DNA from: Chloroflexota bacterium
Lineage (GTDB): Bacteria; Chloroflexota; UBA11872; VXNJ01
NCBI GenBank assembly: GCA_030744875.1
Contig: JASLPR010000060.1
Span: 1 to 60,763, forward strand
Reading direction: 5' to 3'
Length of the DNA stretch: 60,763 nucleotides
This document shows positions 1-9,328 of the stretch, piece by piece. The position numbers and the translations under genes were made by a program. How positions within the stretch are numbered: the first letter of the stretch is position 1; each line of letters begins with the position of its first letter. Under the pieces are notes generated by a model. It had not been told where the DNA came from, did no database searches, and saw nothing but the letters and a program-made list of their open reading frames with translations.

Positions 1-1
1 C

Positions 2-176
2 AATGCCGATGACAGTGGTGTTGAGGTAGAAGATCGCGTGCAGCACGAAGGCCGCAGCTAACGCGGTGGCGGGATCGTACTCGTTGCCGAAGACAACCAC
101 CAGGGACAGCTGGCCGGCGAAATGGAACACACCGAATTGCCCCGGCACCGAGGGCAGCGCCATGGCGAACGAAACC
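2..176 (-). CDS. Fragment of a flippase/LPG-synthase-like membrane protein, truncated at both ends
   Basis: Read on the minus strand, bases ~176 down to 2 are open and give a hydrophobic segment ending in TTVIGI, with a core of [17 protein letters not shown]. That pattern resembles the conserved Pro-Gly region of the lysylphosphatidylglycerol synthase transmembrane / UPF0104 family (usually PxxPGxxGxxE). The reading continues upstream as [10 protein letters not shown] until it runs into sequence that is clearly antisense dnaK. Only about 58 codons are present, with neither start nor stop, so the role (membrane lipid or polysaccharide transport or synthesis) is a family inference. It is best read as a piece of another gene joined to dnaK. 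Confidence 0.5.
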
Positions 177-2036
177 GCCACCGTCATCACCAACGCCGAA
201 GGTAGCCGGCTGACGCCCTCGGTCGTGGCCCACACCAAGAACGGCGAACGGCTGGTCGGGCAACTGGCGCGCCGGCAGGCCGTGTTGAACCCGGAAAACA
301 CCATCTACTCGGCAAAGCGTTTCATCGGCCGCCATTACGACGAAGTCGACAGCGAGCGCGCGGCGGCTTCGTTCGAGGTAATTGAAGGTTCCGGCGGCGA
401 GGCGCGCATTCGGATTCCGGAACTCAAACAGGACCTGACGCCCGAGGAGATCTCGGCGATGGTCTTGCAGAAGCTCAAGGCGGACGCCGAGGCGTTCCTC
501 GGTGACGAGGTGGAACAGGCGGTCATCACGGTGCCGGCCTACTTCAACGACGCCCAGCGCCAGGCCACCAAGAATGCCGGCACGATCGCCGGGCTGGAGG
601 TCCTGCGCATCATCAACGAGCCGACCGCCGCCAGCCTAGCCTACGGGCTGGAGAGCCAGAACACGGAAACGATTCTGGTCTGGGACTTCGGCGGCGGTAC
701 CTTCGACGTTTCCATTCTGGAAGTCGGCGAGGGCGTGTTCGAGGTTAAGGCCACCAATGGCGACACCCATCTGGGCGGCGATGACTACGACCAGCGCATC
801 GTCAACCACATGGCCGACGAGTTCCTGAAGGAACAGGGCATCGACCTGCGCAAAGACCGCCAGGCGCTCCAGCGGCTGGTCGAAGCGGCCGAGAAAGCCA
901 AGATCGAGCTTTCCTCGACGCCGCAAACGGACATCAATCTGCCCTTCGTCACCGCCGACCAGGCGGGCCCCAAGCACCTGACGATGTCGATTACGCGAGC
1001 CAAGTTCGAGGAGCTGATCGCCGACCTGAACGATCGCATGGTCGGGCCGTTGCAGCAGGCGCTCAAAGACGCCGGAATGACCGCCGAGGGGCTGGACGAG
1101 GTCGTTTTGGTTGGTGGCTCCACCCGAATTCCGTCGGTGCAGGAATTGATCAAGAACCTGACCGGCAAGGAACCGAACCGCAGCGTCAACCCGGACGAAG
1201 TGGTGGCGGTCGGAGCCGCGATCCAGGCCGGGGTGATAACCGGCGACGTCGGTGATGTGGTGCTGCTGGACGTGACCCCGCTGTCGCTGGGGGTGGAGAC
1301 CCTGGGCAGCGTCATGACCCCGCTGATCGAGCGCAATACCACCATCCCGACGAGCAAGTCCGAGGTCTTCTCCACCGCCGAAGACGGGCAGTCGGCGGTC
1401 GACATCCACGTGCTGCAAGGCGAGCGGCCGATGGCCCCCGACAACATGACGATGGGTCGATTCCGGCTGGAAGGCATCCCGGCGGCGCCCCGCGGGGTGC
1501 CGCAGGTGGAGGTCACCTTCGACATCGATGTGAACGGCATCGTCAGTGTGAAGGCCAAGGATCTGGGCACCGGCAAGGAACAGAAAATAACGATCACCGC
1601 TTCGACCAATCTTTCCTCGGACGAGGTGGACTCGCTGATCAAAGAGGCCGAGCAGCATGCCGATGAGGATCGCGACCGGCGCGAGTCGGTCGAGGCGATC
1701 AACACGGCCGACAGCATGGCCTACCAGACCGAACGGATGATCAACGACAACGCGGACAATATCTCCGACGAGGACAAGGAGAGCCTGACGGCGCTGATCG
1801 AGTCGATCCGGGAAGAGCTCAAGAGCGAGCCGCCGGACGCGGAGAAGCTGCAGAGGCTTTCCGCGGAACTTGACGAGTTGCGCATGAAGGTCGGTGAGCA
1901 GATCTACCAGGCTGCGGGGACCGAGGGCCATGCTGAGCCCAACGGCGCGGAAGCCGCCGATGTCGAGTCCGCTGACGACGACGATCTTGAGGACGATGTC
2001 GTCGATGCCGAGTTCAGCGCCGCGGACGAGGACTAG
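162..2036 (+). CDS. dnaK: Molecular chaperone DnaK (Hsp70), 5' end missing
   Basis: Cytosolic ATP-driven Hsp70 that binds exposed hydrophobic peptides and works with DnaJ and GrpE. Homology starts abruptly at about base 177 ([16 protein letters not shown]). After it come the adenylate-pocket region, the phosphate-2 motif [12 protein letters not shown], the linker [12 protein letters not shown], the substrate-binding domain, the helical lid and an acidic tail (DDDDLEDD) typical of Hsp70. The usual N-terminus with phosphate-1 loop IGIDLGTTNS is absent. The in-frame ATGs at 66 and 162 lie in sequence antisense to another gene, so neither is a native start. The gene is followed at 10 bp by grpE. 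As written the protein could not bind ATP normally. This is either an assembly join or a genuine rearrangement. Confidence 0.9.
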   Translation: MANETATVITNAEGSRLTPSVVAHTKNGERLVGQLARRQAVLNPENTIYSAKRFIGRHYDEVDSERAAASFEVIEGSGGEARIRIPELKQDLTPEEISAMVLQKLKADAEAFLGDEVEQAVITVPAYFNDAQRQATKNAGTIAGLEVLRIINEPTAASLAYGLESQNTETILVWDFGGGTFDVSILEVGEGVFEVKATNGDTHLGGDDYDQRIVNHMADEFLKEQGIDLRKDRQALQRLVEAAEKAKIELSSTPQTDINLPFVTADQAGPKHLTMSITRAKFEELIADLNDRMVGPLQQALKDAGMTAEGLDEVVLVGGSTRIPSVQELIKNLTGKEPNRSVNPDEVVAVGAAIQAGVITGDVGDVVLLDVTPLSLGVETLGSVMTPLIERNTTIPTSKSEVFSTAEDGQSAVDIHVLQGERPMAPDNMTMGRFRLEGIPAAPRGVPQVEVTFDIDVNGIVSVKAKDLGTGKEQKITITASTNLSSDEVDSLIKEAEQHADEDRDRRESVEAINTADSMAYQTERMINDNADNISDEDKESLTALIESIREELKSEPPDAEKLQRLSAELDELRMKVGEQIYQAAGTEGHAEPNGAEAADVESADDDDLEDDVVDAEFSAADED

Positions 2037-2045
2037 GGATCGGTC

Positions 2046-2618
2046 GTGAGCGCCGAACCCGACGAGAACCGCGATGAGCCGGCGGCGGCGCCGGTGGATA
2101 GCGTCGAAACTGCCGATGTCGACGACTATCGCGACAAGTACCTGCGGCTCCAGGCGGACATGGACAACTACCGCAAGCGCCTGGACCGCAACCTGGCGGA
2201 GACGGCGCGCCGGCGCAAGGCCGACCTGCTGGTGACCTTCCTGCCGATCCTGGACAACCTGATCCGGGCGCTGGAGGCGGCGCAGTCGGCGCCGGAGTCC
2301 GACGGACTGCTGGAGGGTGTGAAGCTGACCGGCAAACAGTTTGGCGGCGTCCTGGAGCGCCACGGCATCTCGCGGATTCCGGCCGCTGAGGAGTTCGACC
2401 CGCGGCTTCACGAAGTCGTGGCCACAACCCCCCGCAGCGATGTGCCGGAGGGGAGCATCCTGGAGGTCCTGGCCACCGGTTACCTGCTGGATGGCGAGGT
2501 CCTGCGGGCTACGGCGGTACGGGTGGCGGCCGCCGACGACCGAGGTGAGCCGGCTGTCGCGGATGATGTTGACCCGAGCGCGGATGCTGGCGGCAACCCG
2601 CTGGACGTGCAGGCCTAG
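2046..2618 (+). CDS. grpE: Nucleotide exchange factor GrpE (copy 1, hspR operon)
   Basis: Releases ADP from DnaK and so resets the chaperone cycle; acts as a cytosolic dimer. The 190-residue product has an acidic N-terminus, a long coiled-coil helix ([19 protein letters not shown]), a four-helix region around [12 protein letters not shown], and the C-terminal beta domain with the family pattern FDPRLHEVV and [20 protein letters not shown]. Translation starts at GTG 2046, just after dnaK, and the gene is followed by dnaJ at 10 bp, so the three are probably one transcript. A second, divergent grpE lies at 24413. This copy is closer to the standard form in its C-terminal wing. Confidence 0.95.
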   Translation: MSAEPDENRDEPAAAPVDSVETADVDDYRDKYLRLQADMDNYRKRLDRNLAETARRRKADLLVTFLPILDNLIRALEAAQSAPESDGLLEGVKLTGKQFGGVLERHGISRIPAAEEFDPRLHEVVATTPRSDVPEGSILEVLATGYLLDGEVLRATAVRVAAADDRGEPAVADDVDPSADAGGNPLDVQA

Positions 2619-2628
2619 GGGGCGCGCG

Positions 2629-3582
2629 ATGCCGATGGAGTACAAGGACTATTACGAGATCCTTGGCGTCAAACGCGGAGCCAAGCAAGACGAGGTCAAG
2701 GCGGCCTACCGCAGCCTGGCCCGCAAGTACCACCCAGACGTGAACCCCGGCGATGAGAAGGCCTCGGATCGTTTCAAGGAGATCAACGAGGCATACCAGG
2801 TGCTGGGCGATGCCGAGAAGCGCCGTAAGTATGACCAGTTCGGGGCCGACTACCGCCGCGCGGGCTCGGTTGAAGAGGCGTTCCGACGCGGCGGCGTGCA
2901 GGATGCGGGGGTGAGCGGATTTGGCTTCTCGGGCTTCGGAGGGTCCAGCGACTTCTTTGAATCCCTGTTCGGCGCCGCCGCTGGCGCGCCCCCCGGCGTG
3001 CGCGGCACCCGTTCCGCGCGCCCCAGCCGGGTGGTGGACATCGAGCATGACATCACCGTCGCGCTGGACGAGGTGTATCACGGCGGTTTGCGGATCCTGA
3101 ATCTGAAGGTTCCCGAACCGGACGGCCGGTCGCGAAATCGACGCCTGGAGATCAAGATTCCGCGCGGCGTGCGTGATGGTTCGCGGATTCGTGTCGCCAA
3201 CGAAGGCTCGCTGCGCACGGACGGTACTCGCGGCGACCTGTACCTGCGCGTCCGCGTGGGGATGGTGGCCGGTTTCGAGCGTCGCGGCGATGCGCTGGTC
3301 ACGGAGATACAGGTGCCGATGAGCGAGGCGCTGCTCGGCGCCATGACCACCGTGAGCCACATCGACGAGTCAAAGCTGCGCCTCAAGATTCCGCCGGAAA
3401 CCCGGGACGGAGCGGTGCTGCGATTGCGCGGACAGGGCCTGCCGTCGTTGAACGGCCAGGAAAGCGGCGATCTGCTGGTGCGGGTGAAGGTGCAGATGCC
3501 CGAAAAGTTGACCATCCGCGAGAAGCAGATCATCTACGACTTCGGAACGAACCGTAACGAAAACCCGGCCATGCCCGAATGA
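2629..3582 (+). CDS. DnaJ/CbpA-type J-domain co-chaperone without zinc finger
   Basis: Stimulates DnaK ATPase and delivers substrates. The 317-residue product has a J domain (residues 7-70, HPD at 35-37), a Gly/Phe-rich linker (GFGFSGFGG) and two C-terminal beta-sandwich domains ([25 protein letters not shown]). The four CxxCxGxG repeats of true DnaJ are absent, so this is the CbpA type. I chose the ATG at 2629 because the J domain begins right after it and purines (AGGGGG) precede it; the frame is open far upstream only by overlap with grpE. A zinc-finger DnaJ is encoded at 25079, so the genome has both classes. Confidence 0.9.
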   Translation: MPMEYKDYYEILGVKRGAKQDEVKAAYRSLARKYHPDVNPGDEKASDRFKEINEAYQVLGDAEKRRKYDQFGADYRRAGSVEEAFRRGGVQDAGVSGFGFSGFGGSSDFFESLFGAAAGAPPGVRGTRSARPSRVVDIEHDITVALDEVYHGGLRILNLKVPEPDGRSRNRRLEIKIPRGVRDGSRIRVANEGSLRTDGTRGDLYLRVRVGMVAGFERRGDALVTEIQVPMSEALLGAMTTVSHIDESKLRLKIPPETRDGAVLRLRGQGLPSLNGQESGDLLVRVKVQMPEKLTIREKQIIYDFGTNRNENPAMPE

Positions 3583-3627
3583 AACAGGCACGGCCGGTGG
3601 ACGTACAACGCCAGGAGGAGATGTTGA

Positions 3628-4017
3628 ATGTCCTCTGATCGAGAAGACCCGCGATCCGCCGGCGAGGCCGCCCCGGAGGCGTCGCGACCGGTGTTCTTTA
3701 TCGGCGTGGTGGCCGAACTGACCGGCACCCATCCGCAGACGCTGCGCAATTACGAGCGAATGGGCCTGCTGCGCCCCGGGCGGTCGCAGGGCTCGGTGCG
3801 GATGTTCTCGTCGCGGGACGTGGAACGGGTGCGGCGCATCCGCCGGCTCACCCAGGATCTGGGAGTCAACCTGGCCGGGGTCGAGGTAATCCTGAACCTG
3901 ACCGAGAAGATGGAGCAGGTGCACGCCGAGCACGAGCGCGCGCTGGCCGAAATCGAGAGCCGGCATCGCGCCGAAGTGCAGCGTCTCAAAGAGATGCTGC
4001 AGCGAGTCACCCGCTGA
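3628..4017 (+). CDS. hspR: HspR, MerR-family heat-shock repressor
   Basis: The 129-residue protein has a MerR winged-helix domain (residues ~22-90: FFIGVVAELTGTHPQTLRNYERMGLL, then RMFSSRDVERVRRI) and a C-terminal coiled coil (EKMEQVHAEHERALAEIE). The HPQTLRNYER core and the position after dnaJ match HspR, which in actinobacteria and others represses the dnaK operon by binding HAIR inverted repeats with DnaK as co-repressor. An AGGAGGAGATG ribosome site precedes the ATG. I see no HAIR repeat in the window, but the native dnaK upstream region is missing here. Feedback control of dnaK-grpE-dnaJ-hspR-clpC is therefore inference from the family. Confidence 0.9.
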   Translation: MSSDREDPRSAGEAAPEASRPVFFIGVVAELTGTHPQTLRNYERMGLLRPGRSQGSVRMFSSRDVERVRRIRRLTQDLGVNLAGVEVILNLTEKMEQVHAEHERALAEIESRHRAEVQRLKEMLQRVTR

Positions 4018-4052
4018 ACCACGGACCCACCAACAAGCAAAGGACCCCCTAG

Positions 4053-6551
4053 ATGGATGGTCTCGACGGCTTTAGTCGCTACACCGAAAAGGCGCAGGAG
4101 GCGATCTCCCGCGCGCACCAGATCATGCTGGACCACGGGCACAGCCAGCTTGATGTCGAGCATGTGCTGTTGTCGCTGCTATCGCACCCGGAGTCGCTGG
4201 CGGTACGCATCCTGCAACGGCTGCGGGTGAACCCCGACTTCGTGCAGGGTCAGGTGAACGAAGCCCTGCAGAGCGCCCCGAAGGCGATGGATCGCGGCGG
4301 TTCGGCGCCGACCGGGCAGATATTCGTGACCCCGCAGAGCAAGGCGCTGTTCGAGAAGGCGGCCGAAGAGGCCACCAATATGTACGACGAGTACATTGGC
4401 ACCGAGCACCTCTTCCTGGCGCTGGTTGGGGTGGCCTCTAGCCAGGCGGCGCGGTCGTTGGGTGAACTCGGCGTGACCGGGGACAAAGTGCGGGAGGCAA
4501 TCCGCGACATTCGCGGCTCGCAGGGTGCGTCCAGCCCCACCGCCGAAAATCGCTACGGCACGCTGGAGAAGTACAGCACCGACCTCACCTCCGCCGCCCG
4601 CCAGGGGCGGCTGGATCCGGTGGTCGGCCGCAGCAGCGAAATCACCCGGGTGATGCAGATTCTTTCCCGACGGACCAAGAATAATCCGGCGCTGATCGGG
4701 GAGCCCGGTGTTGGCAAGACGGCGATCATCGAGGGCCTGGCGCAGCGGATCATCGACGGCGACGTGCCCGAGTTGCTGAAGGACAAGCGGGTCCTGGCGC
4801 TGGATATGGGGCAGTTGATCGCCGGGGCGAAGTTCCGGGGCGAGTTCGAAGAGCGGCTGAAGGCGGTGATCGATGAGGTTGTGAACGCCCGCGGCGAGGT
4901 GATTCTGTTCATCGACGAGATGCACAATGTGGTCGGGACCGGCGCCGCCGAGGGTGCGATCGACGCAGCCAACATGTTGAAGCCGGCGCTGGCGCGGGGT
5001 GAATTGCAGGCAATTGGCGCGACCACCTTGGACGAATACCGCAAGAACATCGAAAAGGATAAGGCGCTGGCGCGGCGCTTCCAGCAGGTTTACGTTGGCG
5101 CGCCGACGGTGGATGAGACCATCGCCATATTGGCCGGCCTGCGCGATCGCTACGAGGCCCACCACGGGCTGCAGATATCGGATGAGGCGCTGGAGCAGGC
5201 CGCGCACCTTTCGAATCGCTACGTCACCGACCGTTTCCTGCCGGACAAGGCAATCGACCTGATCGACGAGGCGGGGGCCAAACTGCGCCTGCAGATCTTC
5301 GACATGCCGGATTCCTTGAAGGAGGCCGAGGCGAAAATTCGACACCTCCGACTGGAAGAGGAGGCCGCCTGGCAGGAACGCGACTACGAGCGCGCCGCCA
5401 ACTTCAAATCCGAACTGCTGAAGCTGGAGGAACAACTCCTCGGCGCCCGCTCGGAATGGCTGGAAGAGCAGAATCTGAATGAGGTGGTGACCGGCGAGGA
5501 CATCGCCGAGGTGGTGTCGGCGATCACCGGGATTCCGGTGACCTCGATGCTCGAGGAAGAGACCCAGAAACTACTGCGGATGGAGGGAACCATCCATGAA
5601 CGCCTGGTCGGGCAGGAGGAGGCCGTGGAAGCGGTCGCCGACGCGCTACGCCGCTCGCGCGCCGGGCTGGCCGACCCGAGCCGGCCGATGGGCTCATTCA
5701 TCTTTCTGGGTCCGACTGGAGTGGGTAAGACCGAACTGGCGCGGCAACTGGCCAGCTTCATGTTCGACGACTCGGCGGCGATGGTGCGGGTGGACATGTC
5801 GGAATACGGCGAGCGCCACACGGTGAGCCGCCTGGTCGGGGCGCCGCCGGGCTACGTGGGCTACGACGAAGGCGGGCAACTGGCCGAGGCGGTGCGTCGC
5901 CGGCCGTACCAGGTGGTACTCTTTGACGAGATTGAAAAGGCCCACCCCGAGGTCTTGAATATCATGCTGCAGATTCTCGACGACGGCCGCCTGACCGACG
6001 GGCAGGGGCACGTGGTCGATTTCCGCAACACGATCATCATCATGACCTCCAATGTCGGCGTGGAGCGCATCCGCCGGCAGGACTCGGTGGGGTTCCGCCC
6101 GGCCTCCGACGGCGACGGTAGCGAGAATGACGAGGCGCGCTCCTACAAGGAGATGAAGTCCCGCTTGATGACCCAGCTACGGCAGACCTTCCGTCCGGAG
6201 TTCCTGAACCGGGTGGACGAGATCATAATCTTCCACTCGCTGACCCGCGAGCAGGTTAAGGAGATCGTGGACATCATGATCGGCGACCTGCGGGAGAGGC
6301 TCTCCGAGCAATCGCTGGGGCTAGAAGTCAAGGATTCCGCCAAGGAGATCATCCTCAAGGACGGCTGGGACGTTGAATACGGGGCGCGACCGTTGCGCCG
6401 CGCGATTCAGCGGGAGATCGAAAACCGCGTCTCCCGGGTCATCCTGGACGGCGAATGCGAGGCCGGCTGCACGGTGGTGGTCGACGGCCGCGACGACGAA
6501 ATCGTGATTTCGATCGACGGCGCCCCGGCGACGGCGGTTTCGGAGGGCTAG
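4053..6551 (+). CDS. clpC: ClpC-type AAA+ unfoldase (Hsp100)
   Basis: Hexameric ATPase that unfolds proteins, probably for ClpP. In 832 residues there is an N-terminal double Clp repeat (1-150), AAA module 1 (Walker A GEPGVGKT ~216-223, Walker B LFIDEMHN), a short middle region with a UVR-like motif ([14 protein letters not shown] ~440), and AAA module 2 (GPTGVGKT ~553-560). A VGF tripeptide sits at ~679-681, the ClpP-docking loop position of ClpC/ClpA. The short middle domain and the VGF loop favour ClpC over ClpB, although hspR operons in actinobacteria more often carry or control clpB. It starts 35 bp after hspR and ends 7 bp from the convergent peroxiredoxin gene. Confidence 0.9.
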   Translation: MDGLDGFSRYTEKAQEAISRAHQIMLDHGHSQLDVEHVLLSLLSHPESLAVRILQRLRVNPDFVQGQVNEALQSAPKAMDRGGSAPTGQIFVTPQSKALFEKAAEEATNMYDEYIGTEHLFLALVGVASSQAARSLGELGVTGDKVREAIRDIRGSQGASSPTAENRYGTLEKYSTDLTSAARQGRLDPVVGRSSEITRVMQILSRRTKNNPALIGEPGVGKTAIIEGLAQRIIDGDVPELLKDKRVLALDMGQLIAGAKFRGEFEERLKAVIDEVVNARGEVILFIDEMHNVVGTGAAEGAIDAANMLKPALARGELQAIGATTLDEYRKNIEKDKALARRFQQVYVGAPTVDETIAILAGLRDRYEAHHGLQISDEALEQAAHLSNRYVTDRFLPDKAIDLIDEAGAKLRLQIFDMPDSLKEAEAKIRHLRLEEEAAWQERDYERAANFKSELLKLEEQLLGARSEWLEEQNLNEVVTGEDIAEVVSAITGIPVTSMLEEETQKLLRMEGTIHERLVGQEEAVEAVADALRRSRAGLADPSRPMGSFIFLGPTGVGKTELARQLASFMFDDSAAMVRVDMSEYGERHTVSRLVGAPPGYVGYDEGGQLAEAVRRRPYQVVLFDEIEKAHPEVLNIMLQILDDGRLTDGQGHVVDFRNTIIIMTSNVGVERIRRQDSVGFRPASDGDGSENDEARSYKEMKSRLMTQLRQTFRPEFLNRVDEIIIFHSLTREQVKEIVDIMIGDLRERLSEQSLGLEVKDSAKEIILKDGWDVEYGARPLRRAIQREIENRVSRVILDGECEAGCTVVVDGRDDEIVISIDGAPATAVSEG

Positions 6552-6567
6552 TCCTCGCCTAGAGGAC
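6551..6567. terminator. Perfect hairpin spanning the convergent clpC and peroxiredoxin stops
   Basis: GTCCTC (6551-6556) and GAGGAC (6562-6567) pair perfectly around a 5-nt loop GCCTA. The stem starts at the last base of the clpC TAG stop, and the loop contains the reverse complement of the peroxiredoxin stop. No T-run follows on either strand, so it is at most a weak or Rho-assisted bidirectional terminator. Confidence 0.4.
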
Positions 6568-7008
6568 CGCCAGCGCTTCCTCTTCGTCTCGGACGTCGGG
6601 GATGGCGTGGTGCACCCTGTAGATGATGGTGCCTTCCTCATCGACGACCACAGTCAGGCGCTCGTTGGCGTTGGCGTCGGCGTTGAAGGCGCCGTAGGCC
6701 TTGCCGGCGGCGGCGTCGGGGAAATCACTGAGCAGGGTCATCTCGGCGGGGAGATCCAGGGTCTCGGCGAACACGCCGGCGGTGAAACGGCTGTCAATGC
6801 TGATACCGAGCAGGCGGGCGCCCTTTTCTCTCAGGACGTTTGCCTTCTCGCCGTAAGCGGCTAGTTCGTTGTCGCAGAGGCCGGAGAAGGCGAACGGGAA
6901 GAAGACGACGATGACCTTCTGGCCGCGAAGGTCACTGAGCTTCACGCTACTGCCTTCGGGATCGTTCAGCTCGAAATCCGGCGCTGCCTGACCTACTTCA
7001 ATTGCCAT
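6559..7008 (-). CDS. AhpE-like 1-Cys peroxiredoxin
   Basis: Thiol peroxidase reducing H2O2, organic hydroperoxides or peroxynitrite in the cytosol. The 149-residue product has the thioredoxin-like AhpC/TSA fold with the peroxidatic Cys45 in FFPFAFSGLCDNE. This matches actinobacterial AhpE (FFPLAFTGxC, also Cys45). No other cysteine is present, so it is a 1-Cys type needing an external thiol. The usual Pro-xxx-Thr-xx-Cys threonine is replaced by serine. I chose the ATG at 7008 because ACTGGAGACAAC gives a good ribosome site and MAIEVGQAAPDF is the canonical start; the longer open frame runs back into the aquaporin gene. It follows the aquaporin gene on the same strand at 67 bp. Confidence 0.9.
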   Translation of the reverse strand: MAIEVGQAAPDFELNDPEGSSVKLSDLRGQKVIVVFFPFAFSGLCDNELAAYGEKANVLREKGARLLGISIDSRFTAGVFAETLDLPAEMTLLSDFPDAAAGKAYGAFNADANANERLTVVVDEEGTIIYRVHHAIPDVRDEEEALAVL

Positions 7009-7075
7009 GTTGTCTCCAGTGTCGTTGATGTGAACGTGCCCGGCGGGTCGCCCGCGAAACCTGCGTGAATCAAGA

Positions 7076-7783
7076 CTAGTCGACCGCTTCGGGAAGGGCC
7101 TCGGCGGTTTCGGTCGCATCGCGAAAGTGCAGCGCCCAGGCGACCAGCGCGGCCACCAGGCCGCCGGCGATCGGGCCGACCCAGTAGATCCAGTGGGAAG
7201 TGAAATTGCCGGAAACGATCGCCGGGCCAAAAGTGCGGGCCGGGTTCAGGGAAGCGCCGGTGAGGTTGCCACCGGCCAGGATGGATGCCGTCAGCGTCAG
7301 GCCGATGGCTAGGCCGTGGAATCCGGGCGGAGCCTTGCCGCTGACCGCGGTTGTCAGAACGGCGGTCACCAGGAAGAACGTGAGCACCGCTTCCAGCAAG
7401 GCAGCCGCTCCGTCGCTGACGTCGGGAGCGGGAGTCGTGAGGCCGTAGCTGGTGGCGCCTTTGCTCAGGATCGCCGCGTGCAGCAGCACCGCCACTACCG
7501 CACCGAGTAGCTGAAAGATGATGTAGCCGGCGGCGTCGGGCACGGAAATCTTGCGGACCGCTGCGACTCCAATGGTCACGGCCGGGTTCACGTGGGCGCC
7601 GGACACGGCGCCGAGGGCGTAGACCATGGCCATCAGAATCAGGCCGTGGCCGAAGGCGGAGATCACCACCGTCGCGGCGCCGCCGTCGAGGCGCTCGCCG
7701 CCGACCGCCACCACGAAGGTGCCGATGAAGACGAGCGCGAAGGTGCCTACAAATTCCGCCAGATAGCGTCGTGCGGCTTCCAT
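7076..7783 (-). CDS. MIP-family aquaporin / aquaglyceroporin
   Basis: Membrane channel of 235 residues with six transmembrane segments and two half-helix NPA motifs: SGAHVNPAVT (N66-A68) and TGASLNPARTFGPA (N180-A182, with selectivity-filter Arg183). The second motif's NPARTFGPA form is typical of water-selective or aquaporin-Z-like members rather than glycerol facilitators (NPARDLGPR). Substrate (water, H2O2, small neutral solutes) cannot be settled from sequence. AGGAGAATC precedes the ATG. It lies upstream of, and on the same strand as, the peroxiredoxin gene. Confidence 0.92.
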   Translation of the reverse strand: MEAARRYLAEFVGTFALVFIGTFVVAVGGERLDGGAATVVISAFGHGLILMAMVYALGAVSGAHVNPAVTIGVAAVRKISVPDAAGYIIFQLLGAVVAVLLHAAILSKGATSYGLTTPAPDVSDGAAALLEAVLTFFLVTAVLTTAVSGKAPPGFHGLAIGLTLTASILAGGNLTGASLNPARTFGPAIVSGNFTSHWIYWVGPIAGGLVAALVAWALHFRDATETAEALPEAVD

Positions 7784-8016
7784 ATGATTCTCCTTGGACC
7801 GGGCGAAGCCGGGTCGTGTCTATCGTGGGACTGAGCGCCGGCCGGTCGCCACCCGTCCGCGATCCCCGCCGTCCGGCTATCCCACTTCCTACCCCGCCCG
7901 GAGTCTAAAAGATGTCGGCATCCCTTCCCAAGACCGATTTCAGGAGGGTTTGGCGTTGAAAACGCAAGCTTGAGATGAGGTTCGACGCCATATAACGATG
8001 AGCGCCGCGGACCCGG
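7784..8016 (-). promoter_or_regulatory. Aquaporin upstream region with a candidate promoter
   Basis: This 233-bp gap lies between two minus-strand genes. On the minus strand a possible promoter is TTGGGA (complement of 7926-7931), a 16-bp spacer, then TTTAGA (complement of 7904-7909), about 120 bp upstream of the aquaporin ATG. Matches to consensus are partial. No repeat or small ORF is evident. Confidence 0.3.
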
Positions 8017-9201
8017 TTAGAAGCCGTCGGCCGGCCAGGAAACGTTGCCCGACTCGGGGAACATCCGTTGCAGCACGGCCAGCGATCCGGCGTCGTCGCC
8101 GCCGGCGGTCAGCGACCGGTGGCTGCCGGGCTGTCCCATGAGCAGCTCCAGGAAGAGCTTCGCGTCTATCGTGATCGCCGGTTCTTCGCCGGTGGCTTTG
8201 CCAAGAGCGACGCCTCGCGGGCGTGGCTCCAGGCGCACCGACTCCTCCCCGACGTTCAGCGCGAACGGCGGACGCGGGTACGGGTCGCGCAGGCGGGTGG
8301 CGAAGGTCTGCTCGAGCTGTTGGAGGGTTCCGCGCAGGCTGTTGAGCCGCATCATCCGGTGCCCGCCCGGTTCGCGCTCGCTCCCGGTGCCCTCGACGAA
8401 TGCCGCCGCCAGCCGGCTGCGCGAAGGAAACGTCGCCTGGATGCGCCGGCAGCCGGCTTCGCGGGCGTGGTGCAGAACCCTGATGACAACCAGTCGGCCC
8501 AGACCCTCGCTGCTGGCGCAGATATCCATGACCCGCAGTTCGCCGCGCTCGACGCGGGTGCGCAGGTACCCCACCGGGTGTCCGAGTTGGTGGTATACCT
8601 CGCAGCGGACCTCGCCCTGGAACGGTAGCCAGCGGGTCTGGCCAATCATGTATTCTGGGGTCCGGCGGTCCGGTCCGACCAGTCCGACCATCGCTCGCTC
8701 GTAGAGTTCCAGCAGGTCGGTGGCATCTTCTAGCGGGGCCCGTATGGCGATCCCGCCGGGGACCGGAGGCAATTCCTCCGGCACCTCGGCGCGGACGACC
8801 ATGCCCGGGATTTCGTGCCAGCCGTGCCGGGCGTAGTGCGAAACGCGACCGGCGAAAAGTATCGACAGGGGAAGTCGCTGCGCGTCCATATAGGCGATCA
8901 CCTGCTCGAGCAGACGCGCGGATAGACCCTGCTCACGCCAATCCGGGTGGGTGGCCACATCGCCGATGCCGCCGTAGGGGATGCTGTCTTCGCCGTAGCC
9001 CATCTGCCGGTGGAAGACCTGGACGTGACTGACGACGCGGTCGCCGGCCGTGAGAATCTGGCCCTGGGCGAAATCGTAGACTGGATCGCAGCGTTGGTGC
9101 AGGTCGAAATACTCGCGCACGTCGTCCACGAAGCAGGTCTCCAGCAGGTCGAGGAGTTGCTGATAGTTGCCTTCGTTGAGGGTCGCGGGTACTGCGCTCA
9201 A
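8017..9201 (-). CDS. Eis-like GNAT acetyltransferase (GNAT plus sterol-carrier-like domain)
   Basis: The 394-residue layout fits the Eis/COG4552 group: an N-terminal GNAT domain with the acetyl-CoA loop around residues 80-95 (DVATHPDWREQGLSARL), a second degenerate GNAT domain (~150-290) and a C-terminal SCP2-like domain (~310-390). Mycobacterial Eis acetylates aminoglycosides and other amines; the substrate here is unknown and should not be assumed. The start is TTG at 9201 (MSAVPATL) with AGGAG 9 bp upstream. The gene is divergent from the cysteine-cluster gene at 9329 with a 127-bp shared upstream region. Confidence 0.8.
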   Translation of the reverse strand: MSAVPATLNEGNYQQLLDLLETCFVDDVREYFDLHQRCDPVYDFAQGQILTAGDRVVSHVQVFHRQMGYGEDSIPYGGIGDVATHPDWREQGLSARLLEQVIAYMDAQRLPLSILFAGRVSHYARHGWHEIPGMVVRAEVPEELPPVPGGIAIRAPLEDATDLLELYERAMVGLVGPDRRTPEYMIGQTRWLPFQGEVRCEVYHQLGHPVGYLRTRVERGELRVMDICASSEGLGRLVVIRVLHHAREAGCRRIQATFPSRSRLAAAFVEGTGSEREPGGHRMMRLNSLRGTLQQLEQTFATRLRDPYPRPPFALNVGEESVRLEPRPRGVALGKATGEEPAITIDAKLFLELLMGQPGSHRSLTAGGDDAGSLAVLQRMFPESGNVSWPADGF

Positions 9202-9328
9202 TGCGGTTGCTCCTGTCGAGGTTGGAAATAAACAATGTACGCGGACAGCCCCGTCACGCCATCATTGGCGGGCCGCCGGTCGCTATCCTAGCCGCCGGGC
9301 CCGACGACAACCGTGATCGTGGAGAAAT

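Noticed and set aside
8017-9201. Calling the Eis-like acetyltransferase an aminoglycoside-resistance gene
   Set aside because: Eis-fold proteins have many substrates, and nothing in the sequence or neighbours shows antibiotic specificity.
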